DNA of 64,000 nt from CAVOOW01 sp963697675 (GCA_963697675.1 CAVOOW010000006.1:1364001-1428000); one strand, 5' to 3'. Shown: positions 1 to 8,603, counted from the stretch's first letter. Numbers and translations are program-made. The notes: generated by a model from the sequence alone, not told the origin.

Positions 1-762
1 CTGGCCGGCGGCCAGTCGCTGATCCCGCTCCTGCGCATGCGGCTGGCCTACCCCGAGGTCCTGGTCGACGTCGGGCGCGTGTCGGAGATGCGTGGCGTCC
101 GCGAGGACGGCGACCACATCGTGATCGGGGCGATGACGACCCATCACGAGGTCATCCGCAACGCCCTGGTCCAGGCCCACTGCGGTCTGGTCGCGAAGGC
201 GACCGAGACGGTGGCCGACCCGGCCATCCGTCACCGTGGCACCTTCGGCGGCTCGCTCGCCCACGCCGACCCCGCCGGCGACCTGCCTGCGGTGGCGCTG
301 GCGCTGGACGCCGAGTTCGTCGTGGCGGGCAGCAGCGGCCGGCGCACGGTGGCCGCTGCCGACTTCTTCGTCGACTATCTGCAGACGGCGCTGTCGCCCG
401 ACGAGGTGCTCGTCGAGGTGCGGTTGCCCAAGCTCGGCGACGGATGGGGCTTCCACTACGAGAAGTTCCAGCGGGTCGTCCAGGCCTGGGCGATCGTCGG
501 CGTTGCCGTTGCGGTGCACCGGTCGAACGGCTCGATCACCGAGGCGCGCATCGGGTTGACCAACATGGGGTCGACGCCGCTGCGGGCGAGCGCGACCGAG
601 CAGGCACTGGCGGGCGCTGACCTGTCGGCCATCGCCTCGGCGGCGGATCATGCTGCGGACGGCACGACTCCATCTAGTGACCTGAACGGCGCGGCTGACT
701 ATCGTCAACACCTTGCCCGTGTCCTCACCCGGCGCGCCGTGGGTGCAGCCGCTGGCGTGTAA
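1..762 (+). CDS. coxM: CO/xanthine dehydrogenase FAD-binding subunit (CoxM-type), 5' truncated by window edge
   Basis: This is the medium, FAD-binding subunit of a molybdenum hydroxylase of the CO dehydrogenase/xanthine dehydrogenase family. It passes electrons from the molybdenum subunit to FAD. The frame is open from base 1 and starts inside the first FAD motif (AGGQSLIPLL). The second motif, GTFGGSLAHADPAGDLP, follows at about residues 80-96. About 253 residues are visible; the family is usually about 290, so only a short N-terminus is missing. An in-frame ATG at 37 is internal to the motif and is not the start. coxG follows 36 bp downstream, which fits a cox-type operon. The true substrate cannot be told without the large subunit, which lies outside the window. 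Confidence 0.9.
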   Translation: MAGGQSLIPLLRMRLAYPEVLVDVGRVSEMRGVREDGDHIVIGAMTTHHEVIRNALVQAHCGLVAKATETVADPAIRHRGTFGGSLAHADPAGDLPAVALALDAEFVVAGSSGRRTVAAADFFVDYLQTALSPDEVLVEVRLPKLGDGWGFHYEKFQRVVQAWAIVGVAVAVHRSNGSITEARIGLTNMGSTPLRASATEQALAGADLSAIASAADHAADGTTPSSDLNGAADYRQHLARVLTRRAVGAAAGV

Positions 763-798
763 GCCCGTTCTCCAGGTCAGCCGAAGGGGATCTGCCTG

Positions 799-1785
799 AT
801 GAAGCTGGAGCATGAGTTCCGCGTGCCTGTTCCGATCACCCAGGCCTGGGATGTGCTCCTGGACGTCGAACGCATCGCGCCGTGCATGCCCGGCGCGACG
901 GTCGAGTCGTTCGACGGCGAGACAGTCAACGGCAGGGTGAAGGTCAAGGTCGGCCCGATCCAGGTGACCTACGGGGGCACCGCGCGGTTCATCGAGAAGA
1001 ACGAGGAAGGGCGCCGGGTCACGCTGGACGCGAGCGGCAAGGAGGCCCGCGGCTCGGGCACGGCCAAGGCGACGATCGTGGCCGTGCTGCAGGACGATGG
1101 CGGGTCGACGCTGGTCACCGTGACGACCGACCTGGCCATCACGGGCAAGCCGGCGCAGTTCGGCCGCGGCGTGATGGTCGAGGTCGGCAACAAGCTGCTC
1201 GGCCGGTTTGCCGACTGCCTGGCCGAGGAGATCGGCACCGGCTCGGCGGGCGACGCGACGGAGTCGGCAGTGCCGGCGGAGCCCGCAGTGCCGGCGGAGT
1301 CGGCTGCATCGGCGGAACCCGCCGCGACAGAGGCCGCGGCGCCTTCGCCCCCCGACGCTGGGGCCGAGGCTCCGGGTGATGGTGGCTCGGAAGCTGCGTC
1401 CGGGGACGATCCGGTGGAGGCTCCGTCCGGTGACGTTGCGACCGAAAAGGTCGCTGCCGGCGCTACGGCGGTCGATGTGGCTGACGGCGCCGGAAACGGC
1501 TCGTCCGGCTCTGCGGACAGCGACACGATCGCCGCGGTGGGTGCCGGTAACGGCGCAGGTGCAGGAGCCGCGGCGACTCCGTCGAACAACGGCGGAACCA
1601 CCCCCGCGCCGCAGGTCCGGCGACTGGCGCCAGCCACCGCGGGGCGCCCGGCGTACGGAGGGGCCGAGAACGAGGCGATCGACCTGCTCGACATCGGCGG
1701 GCCCGCCGTACTCAAGCGAGTCGCGCCACTCGCGGTCGGCCTGGTGGCGTTGTTCATCCTCTGGCGCCTGCTCCGCCGCCGCTAG
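799..1785 (+). CDS. coxG: CoxG-like SRPBCC protein with C-terminal membrane anchor
   Basis: Residues 1 to about 150 form a CoxG/SRPBCC (START-like) domain beginning MKLEHEFRVPVPITQAW. In CO dehydrogenase clusters CoxG is linked to membrane recruitment of the enzyme. A long Ala/Glu/Pro/Gly-rich linker follows at about 155-300. The protein ends with one hydrophobic helix (about 308-325) and an RRR tail, so it looks tail-anchored with the SRPBCC domain in the cytoplasm. It is 328 residues long. The ATG is preceded by aagggga at a suitable distance. The gene lies 36 bp after coxM and is probably co-transcribed. The linker is low-complexity sequence and predicts nothing specific. Confidence 0.88.
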   Translation: MKLEHEFRVPVPITQAWDVLLDVERIAPCMPGATVESFDGETVNGRVKVKVGPIQVTYGGTARFIEKNEEGRRVTLDASGKEARGSGTAKATIVAVLQDDGGSTLVTVTTDLAITGKPAQFGRGVMVEVGNKLLGRFADCLAEEIGTGSAGDATESAVPAEPAVPAESAASAEPAATEAAAPSPPDAGAEAPGDGGSEAASGDDPVEAPSGDVATEKVAAGATAVDVADGAGNGSSGSADSDTIAAVGAGNGAGAGAAATPSNNGGTTPAPQVRRLAPATAGRPAYGGAENEAIDLLDIGGPAVLKRVAPLAVGLVALFILWRLLRRR

Positions 1786-1830
1786 CAGCTCGTGCCGCAG
1801 CCCTGCGTCCGGTGGGCCAGGAGAGGCCGA

Positions 1831-2090
1831 GCATGCGCGAATTGGTGGGGTGGGGACCACGGTGAATCGCGCATGCCCGGCGGCAGCTGGGGTTCGGTCG
1901 ATCGGCTTGGCGCGCATGCCCGGCGACAGCTGGGGTTCGGTCGATCGGCTTGGCGGGCATGCGCGAATTGGTGGGGCTGGGACCACGGTGAATCGCGCAT
2001 GCCTGGCGATAGCTGGGGTTCGGGCGATCGGCTTGGCGGGCATGCGCGATTCGGTGGGGCTGGGACCACGGTGAATCGCGCATGCCCGGC
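1831..2090. repeat. Array of palindromic units (GCATGCGCGA hairpins) with spacer module
   Basis: Three hairpin units with arms GCATGCGCGA / TCGCGCATGC lie at 1831-1876, 1957-2002 and 2040-2085, each about 46 bp with a loop containing GTGGGG...ACCACGG. In the last unit the arms extend to 13 perfect bases. They alternate with a 36-37 bp module (core GCTGGGGTTCGGTCGATCGG) present three times, giving the order A-B-B-A-B-A. Spacing between the last two A units is 83 bp. The array fills the gap between coxG and the epimerase gene. All reading frames stay open through it, so long frames here are not evidence of genes. The structure resembles REP-type elements; function is unknown. Confidence 0.9.
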
Positions 2091-2185
2091 ATTGCCACAG
2101 CGGGCGGGGGCTGCGGCGAGCTGGCCCCGCTCGGCTGAGAGCGAACGACCTGGCGTCGTGGTGAGTGAGCGACCAAGGTCGAGGG

Positions 2186-3196
2186 ATGAGATTGCTGATC
2201 ATCGGCGGCACGTCGTTCCTCGGCCGGGCCACGGCGGTGGAAGCCCTACGCCGGGGCGACACGGTCACGACCTTCAATCGCGGCAAGAGCGGGCCCGATG
2301 TCGACGGCGTCGAGGCGCTGCGCGGCGATCGGGCCGACGATGCGGCTCTCGAGCAGCTCAACGGACGCGAGTTCGACGGCGTCGTCGACACCTGCGGCTT
2401 CGTGCCACGCGTCGTCGGCAAAGCTGCGCAAACGCTGACTGAGGGCGCCGGCCACTACGCCTTCGTCTCGAGCATCTCCGCCAGCGGCACCTGGCCCGGC
2501 GAGGTCGCTCACGACGACGACGAAGGGCCGCCCTGCGCAAGCGACGCCGGCCCGGACGACGGCGACTACGGCGTGCTCAAGGCCGGCTGCGAGCGTGCGG
2601 TGCGCGAAGCCTTCGGTGACCGGTCGACGATCGCGCGGGCGGGGCTCATCCTGGGGCCGCACGAGAACGTCGGCCGGCTCAACTGGTGGCTCAGCCGGCT
2701 GGCGCGCGGCGGCGAGGTCCTCGCTCCCGGAGATCCGGAACGGGAGATGCAGCTGATCGACGCACGCGACCTTGCGTCGTACCTTCTCGACTCGATCACG
2801 ACGCACACGTCCGGCACCTACAACGTGTCGGCCCCGACGGGGAACGCCACGATGGGCAGCTGGCTCGGCGACGCAGCTCGGGCCGTCGGCTCCGACGCCG
2901 AGCTCACCTGGGTTGACGACGACTTCCTGCTCGCGCACGAGGTCGAGCCCTGGACCGAGCTGCCGCTGTGGAGTCCGACCGCCGACGCGGAGGCTGCGCA
3001 CGTGTGGGACGCCGATACGAGCGGTGCCGCCAAGACCGGCTTGACCTGCCGTCCCGTGACGGAGACGGTGCGCGACACCTGGGCCTGGATGCGGGCCGAT
3101 GACGTGCAGCCCAGTGACGCGGCGGGCCACTTCGGGGTCAACGGCATCGACGCGGACAAGGAGCGCCGCATCCTCGCGGCCTGGCACGCCCGCTGA
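2186..3196 (+). CDS. NAD-dependent epimerase/dehydratase family protein
   Basis: This is an extended short-chain dehydrogenase/reductase. The N-terminal Rossmann motif is MRLLIIGGTSFLG, with the glycine pattern GGTSFLG. It is 336 residues long, within the family range. The ATG at 2186 starts directly at the Rossmann strand and is preceded by GAGG; an in-frame GTG at 2165 would add only seven residues. The catalytic Tyr-x-x-x-Lys is probably in DYGVLKAGCE near residue 130. Sugar-nucleotide epimerases and reductases share this fold, so the substrate is unknown. It stands alone between a repeat array and a convergent hydrolase gene. Confidence 0.85.
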   Translation: MRLLIIGGTSFLGRATAVEALRRGDTVTTFNRGKSGPDVDGVEALRGDRADDAALEQLNGREFDGVVDTCGFVPRVVGKAAQTLTEGAGHYAFVSSISASGTWPGEVAHDDDEGPPCASDAGPDDGDYGVLKAGCERAVREAFGDRSTIARAGLILGPHENVGRLNWWLSRLARGGEVLAPGDPEREMQLIDARDLASYLLDSITTHTSGTYNVSAPTGNATMGSWLGDAARAVGSDAELTWVDDDFLLAHEVEPWTELPLWSPTADAEAAHVWDADTSGAAKTGLTCRPVTETVRDTWAWMRADDVQPSDAAGHFGVNGIDADKERRILAAWHAR

Positions 3197-3202
3197 GCGC
3201 GG

Positions 3203-3913
3203 TCACAGGCGCGCGATCATGTCCAGCAGCATCGTGGTGACTCCACCAGGGTCCGCGCAGGCCGCGAAGTGCCCGCCCGGCTGGTCGGCCGGAGCGTCGA
3301 CAACGGTCCAGCCGCGGGTGCGCGCCACGCGCGCCGGCACGTCGTACGCCGTCGAGAGGTGGACCAGGCCGCACGGCGCGTCGGGCCAGTCCGGCGGGCA
3401 CGGCAGCGGTTCGACGAAGAAGTCCCGCCCGCGCGGCCGCAGCGATCCGACCAGCGCGCGGCGGATGTCGGCGTCCGGCACGAGCTCGACCAGGTCGTCA
3501 TCGGTCCAGGTCGGGAACACCCCACCGTCGTCGAGGATGGCCTCGAGCTCGGCCGCGAAGTCGGTGTCCTCCGAGCGCAGCAGGCCGAGCCGGGTGGCGC
3601 CGCGCGCGTGCGGGACCCCCGCGTCGAAGAACACGTAGCCGGCGACGCCGCGTCGCGCCGCCCGTTGCGTCGCGCCGATCTGCGGCAGCAGGTAGCCCGC
3701 TCCGGAGTGGCCCACCAGCACCACAGGTTCGCCCGGGTCGGCCGCGGTGATCTGTCGGGCCGCGTCCGCGACGTAGCTGGCGGCATAGGGCGGGGTGCGG
3801 TCGTCCGTGTCGAGTACGACGACGGTGGCCCCCGCCGTCCGGAGGGCAGCCGGCAGCCGCCCCCAGGCTTCCGGACCGGTGAGTGGACTGTGCGCCAGGA
3901 CGATTGCGACCAT
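3203..3913 (-). CDS. Alpha/beta hydrolase
   Basis: A 236-residue alpha/beta hydrolase starting MVAIVLAHSPLTG. The nucleophile elbow VGHSGAG puts the catalytic serine at about residue 70. No signal peptide is seen, so it is probably cytoplasmic. It ends 6 bp from the convergent epimerase gene and is divergent from pyrE, with only 30 bp between the two start codons, so the two promoters must overlap. The start is supported by family alignment; the ribosome site is weak. Substrate unknown. Confidence 0.85.
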   Translation of the reverse strand: MVAIVLAHSPLTGPEAWGRLPAALRTAGATVVVLDTDDRTPPYAASYVADAARQITAADPGEPVVLVGHSGAGYLLPQIGATQRAARRGVAGYVFFDAGVPHARGATRLGLLRSEDTDFAAELEAILDDGGVFPTWTDDDLVELVPDADIRRALVGSLRPRGRDFFVEPLPCPPDWPDAPCGLVHLSTAYDVPARVARTRGWTVVDAPADQPGGHFAACADPGGVTTMLLDMIARL

Positions 3914-3943
3914 TGCGTCCAGCCTGCCCTACGCTGCGGGATC

Positions 3944-4523
3944 GTGGGCCACTCAGATTTCGCTACGCGAGAAGCACCAACCGCTGCTGACGACCGGGCC
4001 GCGCTGCTCGCGCAGATAAGGGACAAGGCCGTGGTGCACGGCCGAGTCGTGCTCTCGTCCGGGCGCGAGGCCGACTACTACGTCGACCTGCGGCGGATCA
4101 CGCTGGACAGCGAGGCCGCACCGCTCGTCGGCCGGGTGATGCTCGACGTGACAGCCGAGCTCGACTTCGACGCCGTCGGCGGGCTGACGCTCGGCGCAGA
4201 TCCCGTGGCCGCGGCCATGTTGCACGCGGCGGCGGCGACCGGACGGCGCCTCGATGCGTTCGTCGTGCGCAAGGAGGGCAAGGCTCACGGCTTGCAGCGG
4301 CGCATCGAGGGACCCGATGTCGCCGGCCGGCGGGTGCTGGCGGTCGAGGACACCTCCACGACCGGTGGCTCGGTGCTGACCGCCGTCGCGGCGCTGCGCG
4401 AGGCGGGGGCGGACGTGGTCGGGGTCGCTGTCATCGTCGAGCGCGGAGCCGCCAGACATCGTTCGTGGCGAGGGACTTCCGTACATCGCGGCTTACGACC
4501 TCGCTGACCTCGGCCTCGGCTGA
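3944..4523 (+). CDS. pyrE: Orotate phosphoribosyltransferase, with a one-base frameshift near the C-terminus
   Basis: This enzyme makes OMP from orotate and PRPP in pyrimidine synthesis. The GTG at 3944 gives MGHSDFATREAP. Family signatures include SSGREADYYVDLR, VRKEGKAHGLQ and the PRPP loop VLAVEDTSTTGGS. The reading frame runs on to a stop at 4507, but its last 18 residues do not resemble the family. Removing one base at about 4454 restores GEGLPYIAAYDLADLGLG and a stop at 4521-4523, the expected end. I therefore give the restored extent. The extra base lies between GCC and GAC and may be a sequencing error. pyrE is divergent from the hydrolase 30 bp away. Confidence 0.88.
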
Positions 4524-4535
4524 CAAACTCGGCCG

Positions 4536-4835
4536 GTGCTGTCGTTTCCGTGCGCCTTCTCAAGTCACAGCTCGTCCGTGGAGGGGCCTGACGCGTCGTG
4601 GCAGGTCGCCGGGTTCGTCGCCAGCAGCCACGTCGTGCTCGTTGTCGAGCGGGGCGACTGCTGGGTGAAGCGCAGCGAGGACGACATCGAGGCGTACGAC
4701 GCGCCACATGTCCTCGTCTGGGCGCCGGGCGACTGGGTCGAGTACGGCAGCCTCCGCGGCATGACCGAGCGCAGCTATTTCGGCCCGCGTGAGCAATCCG
4801 CCGGATGGCACCCCACCGACGACGGCGCGGTCTGA
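4536..4835 (+). CDS. Small conserved-looking protein of unknown function
   Basis: A 99-residue frame starting at GTG 4536, 12 bp after the restored pyrE stop. It is rich in Trp, Glu and Val, with segments such as VLVVERGDCWVKR and VLVWAPGDWVEYG that look like beta strands of a small globular domain. No signal peptide or membrane segment is seen. I do not recognise the family. It is accepted as a gene because codon use is typical of the region, it fills the space between pyrE and the next gene, and no competing frame is credible. Confidence 0.55.
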   Translation: MLSFPCAFSSHSSSVEGPDASWQVAGFVASSHVVLVVERGDCWVKRSEDDIEAYDAPHVLVWAPGDWVEYGSLRGMTERSYFGPREQSAGWHPTDDGAV

Positions 4836-4943
4836 AGGGAGCCGGAATGGACAGGGGCTGGCGGCGCGCAGCCGTCAGCAAGTAGAACGGACCGTGACTT
4901 GCCGCGGTGGCGCGCAAGGACCAAAGAACCCAGGAGATCACCC

Positions 4944-5747
4944 ATGCCCGACGCTCTGTCCACGCCCGTCGTCTTCATCCACGGCCTCTGGGTGCACTCC
5001 AGTGCCTGGCAGCCCTGGATCGACCTGTTCAACGAGTCCGGCTACAGCGCGACCGCGCCGGGCTGGCCCGGTGACGCCGACACGGTCGAGGCCGCGCGGG
5101 CGAACCCCGACACCGTTGCGAACGTCGGCGTGGACGACGTCACCGATCACTACGCCAAGGTCATCGCGAGGCTTCCGGCCAAGCCGATCGTGATCGGCCA
5201 CTCCTTCGGCGGGCTGATCGTCGAGAAGCTGCTCGGCGACGGGCACGCGGCGGCCGGGGTCGCGATCGACGCCGCGCCGATCAAGGGCGTCCTCCCCGTG
5301 CCGATCTCGGCGCTGCGCGTCGCATTCGCCGCGCTGAAGAACCCCGGCAACATCGACGAAGCCGTTTCCCTGACGCTGGAGCAGTTCCACTACGGATTCG
5401 GCAACGCCCTGACGGAGGAGGAGTCGGCCGAGCTCTACGAACGCTGGGCGATCCCCTCCCCGGCCAGGCCGCTGTTCCAGGCCGCCAGCGCCAACTTCAA
5501 CCCGCACGCCGAGACCAAGGTCGACGTGGACAACGAGGACCGCGGCCCGCTGCTGCTCACCATGGGCGGCATGGACCACACCGTTCCCGAGGCCATCACC
5601 AAGTCGACGTACAAGCAATATCGCAAGTCCAAGGCCGTGACCGACATCGTGGAGTTCGACGACCGCGGTCACTCCTTGACGATGGACCACGGATGGCGCG
5701 AGGTCGCCGACTCCGTGCTCGACTGGCTGAAGAAGCAGGGCCTCTAG
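4944..5747 (+). CDS. Alpha/beta hydrolase, lipase/esterase-like
   Basis: A 267-residue alpha/beta hydrolase. VFIHGLW gives the oxyanion-hole HG motif at residues 13-14, GHSFGG carries the nucleophile Ser87, GGMDHTVP holds the likely acid (Asp211) and DDRGHSLTMD the catalytic His243. There is no signal peptide. The ATG at 4944 has a good ribosome site, AGGAG, 7 bp upstream, which decides the start over a longer frame from 4899. It overlaps the convergent cyclase-family gene by 4 bp at the 3' end. Such enzymes act on varied esters or amides; the substrate is unknown. Confidence 0.88.
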   Translation: MPDALSTPVVFIHGLWVHSSAWQPWIDLFNESGYSATAPGWPGDADTVEAARANPDTVANVGVDDVTDHYAKVIARLPAKPIVIGHSFGGLIVEKLLGDGHAAAGVAIDAAPIKGVLPVPISALRVAFAALKNPGNIDEAVSLTLEQFHYGFGNALTEEESAELYERWAIPSPARPLFQAASANFNPHAETKVDVDNEDRGPLLLTMGGMDHTVPEAITKSTYKQYRKSKAVTDIVEFDDRGHSLTMDHGWREVADSVLDWLKKQGL

Positions 5748-6421
5748 GCAGGCTCGGCGACAACCGCGGCGTAGGCCCGCACCGGAAAGGTCCCGAACTC
5801 GGCGAACGGCGGCGGGACGGCGCTGAAGCGCGAGCCCGTCGCCGGCAGCTGGTCCAGCCCGGTCAGGTGCTCCACCACGGGGATGCCGGCGCGGAGCAGC
5901 ACGGTGTGCGCCGGCCGGTGCTTGTCGGCGGTGTCGTCGATGTTGATGGCGTCGATGCCGACCAGTCGCGCGCCGTGGTCGACGAGCCAGTGCGCACCGG
6001 CCTCGGTCAGAAAGGGTGCTTGCTCGGCATAGGCCGGGGTGCCCCAGTGCAGGTCTCCGCCGGTGTTCAGCAGTACGGCGCAGCCGGTGACCGTGACTGC
6101 CGCAAGCTCGGGGACGTCGACCGCTCGCGACGAGGCATCCCTGGTCCGAACCACCACTGCCGGCAGGTCGGCGAGCGAGTCCAGCGGCAGGCCGGCCAGG
6201 TCGACCCCGTCGGCGAAACGGTGGAACGGGCTGTCCACGTACGTGCCGGTGTTGCCCACCAGGCGCACCACGTCGATCGAGAACTCGGTGCCCTCGGCAT
6301 AGACCTGGCGAGACGCCTCCCGCGTCAGGTGCCGCGAGATCTCCGGGCCGGGCAGCCCCGGATAGGTGATCATGCCGTCGGTGATGGCATGGCTCAGGTC
6401 GATCAACCGGCGTTCACCCAT
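5744..6421 (-). CDS. Cyclase family protein (KynB-like fold) with an altered metal-site motif
   Basis: A 225-residue member of the cyclase/kynurenine-formamidase-like family, starting MGERRLIDLSHAITDGM. The ATG at 6421 has a perfect ribosome site (GGAGG) 7 bp upstream. Classical members bind metal through HxGTHxDxPxH; here the segment reads NTGTYVDSPFH (residues 57-67), so the first and second histidines are Asn and Tyr, while the Asp and final His remain. It may form a subfamily with a different metal site or activity. It is divergent from the next operon and overlaps the preceding hydrolase end by 4 bp. Confidence 0.85.
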   Translation of the reverse strand: MGERRLIDLSHAITDGMITYPGLPGPEISRHLTREASRQVYAEGTEFSIDVVRLVGNTGTYVDSPFHRFADGVDLAGLPLDSLADLPAVVVRTRDASSRAVDVPELAAVTVTGCAVLLNTGGDLHWGTPAYAEQAPFLTEAGAHWLVDHGARLVGIDAINIDDTADKHRPAHTVLLRAGIPVVEHLTGLDQLPATGSRFSAVPPPFAEFGTFPVRAYAAVVAEPA

Positions 6422-6555
6422 CGCTGCACCTCCGCTGTTGCCCCCTGATATCGAAGGAGTGTGGCGGCACCAGCGAGCGGCGTCGATCCCCGCACGCCCC
6501 GAACTCGTCGGCGCGAGGACTCGAGCGCGGTGCCTTACCCGCCGATAGGACTCCT

Positions 6556-7278
6556 GTGACCGACTTCGCGCCGCTGTTGATGGGCCTGTTCGCTGTAGGT
6601 GCCGTGGCACTGCTCGTCGGCGCCTTCCTGCTCGACCGCAAGAGGCGCGAGCGGATCATGACGTTCTGCCTGGCGAGGGGTTGGCAGTACGTGGACGAGG
6701 ACCCGTCGCTGTCGGATCGGTGGTCGGGCGAGCCGTTCGGTCACGGCGATTCGCGTCGGGCGCGCAACGTCATGCGCGGCAACGAGTGCGGTCGGGACTT
6801 CGTCGCCTTCGACTACTCCTACGAGACCCATTCCACGGACTCGAAGGGAAACCGCACCACATCGACTCACCACTTCGGCGTCACCGCCGTGACCATTCCT
6901 GCCTACCTGCCGACACTCGAGGTCGCTCCGGCCGGGGTCTTCGGCAAGCTGACCGATGCCGTGGGTCTGACCACCGACATCGACCTCGAGAGCGAGGACT
7001 TCAACCGCTCGTTCACGGTGCATGCCGACGACCGCAAGTTCGCGACCGACGTGCTCTCTCCCCGGACGATGCAATATCTCCTGACAGCGCCGAAGGCAGC
7101 CTGGCGCATCCAGGGCAACACGATGCTGCGCTGGGCCTCAGGACGGCTCGATCCCGCGGAAATCGTCGTCGCCGCTGCCGTCCTCGACCAGGTGGCCGAC
7201 GGCATCCCGGCCTTCGTCTGGAAGGACCATCAGGACCAGCACCCTCAAAATCGGTCAGGATACGATTCGCAGACATGA
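6556..7278 (+). CDS. Membrane-anchored protein of unknown function, upstream partner of LemA
   Basis: A 240-residue protein with one N-terminal transmembrane helix (about residues 7-26, LLMGLFAVGAVALLVGAFLL) followed by the basic stretch DRKRRER, so the rest is predicted to be cytoplasmic. The soluble part has mixed strand/helix character (YVDEDPSLSDRW, FDYSYETHS). I do not recognise a named domain; it resembles the loose group of DUF3137-like proteins often paired with LemA. GTG start at 6556. It overlaps the lemA start by 4 bp (ATGA), so the two are translationally coupled. Confidence 0.75.
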   Translation: MTDFAPLLMGLFAVGAVALLVGAFLLDRKRRERIMTFCLARGWQYVDEDPSLSDRWSGEPFGHGDSRRARNVMRGNECGRDFVAFDYSYETHSTDSKGNRTTSTHHFGVTAVTIPAYLPTLEVAPAGVFGKLTDAVGLTTDIDLESEDFNRSFTVHADDRKFATDVLSPRTMQYLLTAPKAAWRIQGNTMLRWASGRLDPAEIVVAAAVLDQVADGIPAFVWKDHQDQHPQNRSGYDSQT

Positions 7279-7877
7279 CCGCCCTCTGGATCTTCCTCGC
7301 CGGTGTCGTCCTGGTCGGCGTGGCGCTGGTCGTCTCGTACAACAGGTTCGTCTCGCAACGGAACCTGGTCGCCGAGTCGTGGCGCCAGATCGACGTCGAG
7401 CTGCACCGTCGCCACGACCTGATCCCCAACCTCGTCGAGACGGTCAAGGGCTACGCCTCGCACGAGCGGGGCGTCTTCGAGGCGGTCACGCAGGCGCGCG
7501 CAGCGGCGGCCAGCCCCGGCTCGACCCCCGCAGCTCAGGCACAGCAGGAAGGCATCCTCGGGCAGGCGCTCGGCCGGTTGTTCGCGGTGGCCGAGGCCTA
7601 CCCGGACCTCAAGGCCAGCACCAACTTCCTCGAGCTGCAGCGGCAGCTGACAGAGACGGAAGACCGCATCGCCGCAGGGCGCCGTTTCTACAACGCCAAT
7701 GTCCGCGCCCTCAACACCCGGGTCGAGTCGTTCCCGTCGAACATCGTGGCGAGCACGTTCAACTTCAAGCAGGCGGAGTACTTCGAGGTCGAGGACGTCG
7801 CGATCCGGTCGGCCCCGGCCGTCGACTTCGGCCAGTCCGGCTCCGGGTCGGCGACTCCGGCCCCGCCGGTCGTCTAG
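7275..7877 (+). CDS. lemA: LemA family protein
   Basis: A 200-residue LemA-type protein. One N-terminal membrane helix (about residues 3-22) is followed by the LemA core: NLVAESWRQIDVELHRRHDLIPNL, then helical segments with NFLELQRQLTETEDRI and the conserved RRFYNANVRALNTRVESFPSNI. The C-terminus is a short Ser/Gly/Pro tail. The cellular role of LemA is not settled. The ATG at 7275 overlaps the stop of the preceding membrane protein. The gene ends 61 bp before a repeat fragment and the convergent dedA gene. Confidence 0.93.
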   Translation: MTALWIFLAGVVLVGVALVVSYNRFVSQRNLVAESWRQIDVELHRRHDLIPNLVETVKGYASHERGVFEAVTQARAAAASPGSTPAAQAQQEGILGQALGRLFAVAEAYPDLKASTNFLELQRQLTETEDRIAAGRRFYNANVRALNTRVESFPSNIVASTFNFKQAEYFEVEDVAIRSAPAVDFGQSGSGSATPAPPVV

Positions 7878-7938
7878 GTCGAGCGGTGCAGACATCTCTG
7901 CGTTGGTCAGCGCGCCGAGCCTGGTGGCTGTGCGCCTA

Positions 7939-7953
7939 CCAAACGTGGTCAAC
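7939..7953. repeat. Half-copy of the CCAAACGTGGTCAAC palindrome family
   Basis: CCAAACGTGGTCAAC lies between lemA and the convergent dedA gene and matches one arm of the full palindrome at 22817-22905. No opposite arm is recognisable; a short GCAGA/TCTGC hairpin lies just upstream at about 7889-7902. It looks like a decayed copy at a convergent gene end. Confidence 0.6.
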
Positions 7954-8567
7954 TAACGCCGCTGGTGGCGCAGCAGCTGGAAGCCGATGGGCACGACCGA
8001 CACGGCAACACCGGCCAGCAGCAACAGCTCGATGTTGTTGGCGATGAAGTCGATGTTCCCCAGCCAGTAGCCGAGAAGCGTGACGCTCGTCGCCCACAGG
8101 ATGCCGCCGAGCACGGTGTAGAGCGTGTACGTGCGGTAGTTCATCCGTCCGGCGCCGGCCATCACGGTGATGACGGTGCGTACGACCGGTACGAAGCGGC
8201 CGAGCACGATGGCGGGCGGCCCGTACTTCTCGAAGAAAGCGCGCGTCCGCTCGACGTATTCGGGCCGGAACAACCGTGAGTCGGGTCGCTTGAACACCGC
8301 GGGACCACCGCGCCGCCCGATCTCGTAACCCACCTGGTTCCCGACGATCGCGGCGACGCAGATGAGCAGGATGACCCACCACAGCGGCTGATGGAACGTG
8401 CCGCGTTGCACCAGCACCCCGGCGGTGAACAGCAACGTGTCGCCGGGCAGGAAGAACCCGACCAGCAGCCCGCACTCGGCGAAGACGATCGTCATGATGC
8501 CGAGCAGGCCGAAGTTCTCGATGAGCTGCGACGCGTCGAGCCAGGAGGGGCCCAGGGCGCTTGTCAT
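7953..8567 (-). CDS. DedA family membrane protein
   Basis: A 204-residue integral membrane protein of the DedA/VTT family, which includes undecaprenyl-phosphate and phospholipid translocases. The family hallmark GLLVGFFLPGDTLLF is near residues 33-47, and FxxKYGPPAIVLGRFVPVVRT near residues 113-133 carries the conserved arginines. Several hydrophobic segments are visible. A second DedA gene lies just upstream on the same strand (36 bp gap), so the pair is probably co-transcribed. ATG start at 8567. Confidence 0.92.
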   Translation of the reverse strand: MTSALGPSWLDASQLIENFGLLGIMTIVFAECGLLVGFFLPGDTLLFTAGVLVQRGTFHQPLWWVILLICVAAIVGNQVGYEIGRRGGPAVFKRPDSRLFRPEYVERTRAFFEKYGPPAIVLGRFVPVVRTVITVMAGAGRMNYRTYTLYTVLGGILWATSVTLLGYWLGNIDFIANNIELLLLAGVAVSVVPIGFQLLRHQRR

Positions 8568-8603
8568 GACCCGCAGGCTACTTGTGCGCCCCTGAGAGCT
8601 CTC

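Noticed and set aside
1754..2442. Several overlapping frames through the repeat array
   Set aside because: The encoded repeats simply translate the palindromes (e.g. ACPPSRSPEPQ) and differ between frames; no start or ribosome site supports them.
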